A program made the position numbers and the translations under genes. DNA of 7,172 nt from Propionibacteriaceae bacterium. GTDB lineage: Bacteria; Actinomycetota; Actinomycetes; Propionibacteriales; Propionibacteriaceae. This document shows, in pieces, positions 6,352 through 7,172 of the stretch. Every line of letters begins with the position of its first letter. Position 1 is the first letter of the stretch. The DNA is taken from contig JAITED010000064.1 of the NCBI GenBank assembly GCA_031282235.1, positions 1 to 7,172 on the forward strand. The letters run 5' to 3'. The notes beneath the pieces are model-generated. The model had not been told where the DNA came from. It worked only from the letters and a program-made list of their open reading frames with translations, and made no database searches.

Positions 6352-7172
6352 ATGGATAATGGGTTTGCGCGGCGGGCTACGCGGCAGGTCAGGTTGGGGG
6401 ATTTGTACGTTGGGGGCGATGCGCCTATCAGCGTGCAGACCATGACCACTACGCCTACGCATGATGTGGATGCCACGTTGCGTCAGATTTCGGAGTGTGT
6501 GGCGGCGGGGTGCGACATTGTCCGGGTGGCGGTGCCCAGACAGGAGGATGCGGATGCGCTGCAAGAGTTGGTACGGCGCTGTCCGATACCGCTGATAGCC
6601 GATATACATTTCCAGCCGCGTTATGTATTCGCCGCTATCGAGGCGGGCTGTGCGGGGGTACGGGTGAACCCGGGCAATATCAAGGCGTTTGATGACCAGA
6701 TTGCTGACATCGCGGCGGCTGCGGAAGCGCACGGTACGGCGTTGCGTATCGGCATTAACGCGGGCTCGTTGGATGCCAGACTGCTCGCCAAATACGGCAA
6801 AGCTACCCCGGAGGCGTTGGTGGAGTCGGCACTTTCGGAGGCCAGACTGTTTGAGGAGGTGGGGTTCCACAACTTCGGGATTTCAGTGAAACATCACGAT
6901 GTGCTGACCACTATTGCAGCGTACCGGCAGCTCTCTGCCGCCTGTGACTACCCCTTACATCTGGGCGTGACCGAAGCAGGGCCGACGTTTCAGGGCACGA
7001 TTAAAAGTGTGGCCGCGTTTTCGGTGCTGCTCAGTGAGGGCATCGGAGACACCATACGGGTGTCGCTCTCCGCACCTCCAGTTGAGGAGGTCAAGGTAGG
7101 CACCAAACTGTTGGAGACGCTACATTTGCGCCCCCGCACGCTGGAAATCATCTCCTGCCCCACCTGCGGGCG
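6352..7172 (+). CDS. ispG: (E)-4-hydroxy-3-methylbut-2-enyl-diphosphate synthase, 3' end beyond window
   Basis: Penultimate MEP-pathway enzyme (GcpE): reduces 2-C-methyl-D-erythritol 2,4-cyclodiphosphate to HMBPP using a [4Fe-4S] cluster and an external electron donor. The window shows 273 complete codons of an expected 380-390. The frame is open to the edge and reads MDNGFARRATRQ, then PISVQTMTTTPTHDV, VPRQEDADAL, IADIHFQP, VRVNPGNIK, INAGSLD, YGKATPEALVESAL, GVTEAGPTFQGTIKS and RVSLSAPPVEEVKVG, which follow mycobacterial GcpE closely. Cys269 and Cys272 in SCPTCG are the first two cluster ligands; the third cysteine and the ligand glutamate lie past the edge. ATG 6352 is preferred, but in-frame ATG 6292 would add 20 residues. 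That start lies inside the repeat hairpin, encodes low-complexity residues and has no Shine-Dalgarno site. Transcription is probably separate from dxr. Confidence 0.96.
   Translation, partial: MDNGFARRATRQVRLGDLYVGGDAPISVQTMTTTPTHDVDATLRQISECVAAGCDIVRVAVPRQEDADALQELVRRCPIPLIADIHFQPRYVFAAIEAGCAGVRVNPGNIKAFDDQIADIAAAAEAHGTALRIGINAGSLDARLLAKYGKATPEALVESALSEARLFEEVGFHNFGISVKHHDVLTTIAAYRQLSAACDYPLHLGVTEAGPTFQGTIKSVAAFSVLLSEGIGDTIRVSLSAPPVEEVKVGTKLLETLHLRPRTLEIISCPTCG

Noticed and set aside
6235..6870. Minus-strand open frame (211 codons) opposite ispG
   Set aside because: Most of it is antisense to conserved ispG sequence, and its tail translates the intergenic repeat (CHSARSRRIQ), a known source of false proteins.

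Overview
The window comes from a GC-rich actinobacterium. The FadD15-like acyl-CoA synthetases, the double-hotdog thioesterase and an IspG very close to the mycobacterial form point to Actinobacteria, probably in or near the Actinomycetales; I cannot name genus or species. Five genes are present, and all belong to recognisable families of lipid and isoprenoid metabolism. I see no CRISPR array, insertion sequence, phage gene, tRNA or rRNA, and no clearly new multi-gene system. The interest lies in the regulation and layout.

Layout. Positions 1-65 hold a degenerate copy of a dispersed intergenic repeat. At 66-1913 (minus) is a long-chain acyl-CoA synthetase. It is separated by an AT-rich 261-bp divergent intergenic region from a paralogous synthetase at 2175-4073 (plus). 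This intergenic region contains two near-identical 12-bp dyads (TACG-N4-CGTA) whose centres lie exactly 21 bp apart, a strong candidate operator for shared control of the divergent pair. The plus-strand run continues with a two-domain acyl-CoA thioesterase (4095-4979), dxr (5006-6202) and the 5' part of ispG (6352 to the window end). The gaps are 21, 26 and 149 bp. The last gap holds a better-preserved hairpin copy of the repeat.

How the genes fit together. The two synthetases activate fatty acids to acyl-CoA and the thioesterase performs the reverse hydrolysis, so together they could set the acyl-CoA to free-acid balance. Dxr and IspG are the second and the penultimate enzymes of the MEP isoprenoid pathway. 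The M50 protease gene that sits between dxr and ispG in Mycobacterium is absent here.

Translation starts appear to use two modes. Both synthetases and dxr have clear Shine-Dalgarno sites. The thioesterase and ispG lack a usable one, but each has a TANNNT -10-like hexamer exactly 7 nt before the start codon, as expected for leaderless transcripts. Two starts were moved inward from the longest open frame on Shine-Dalgarno evidence (to 1913 and 2175).
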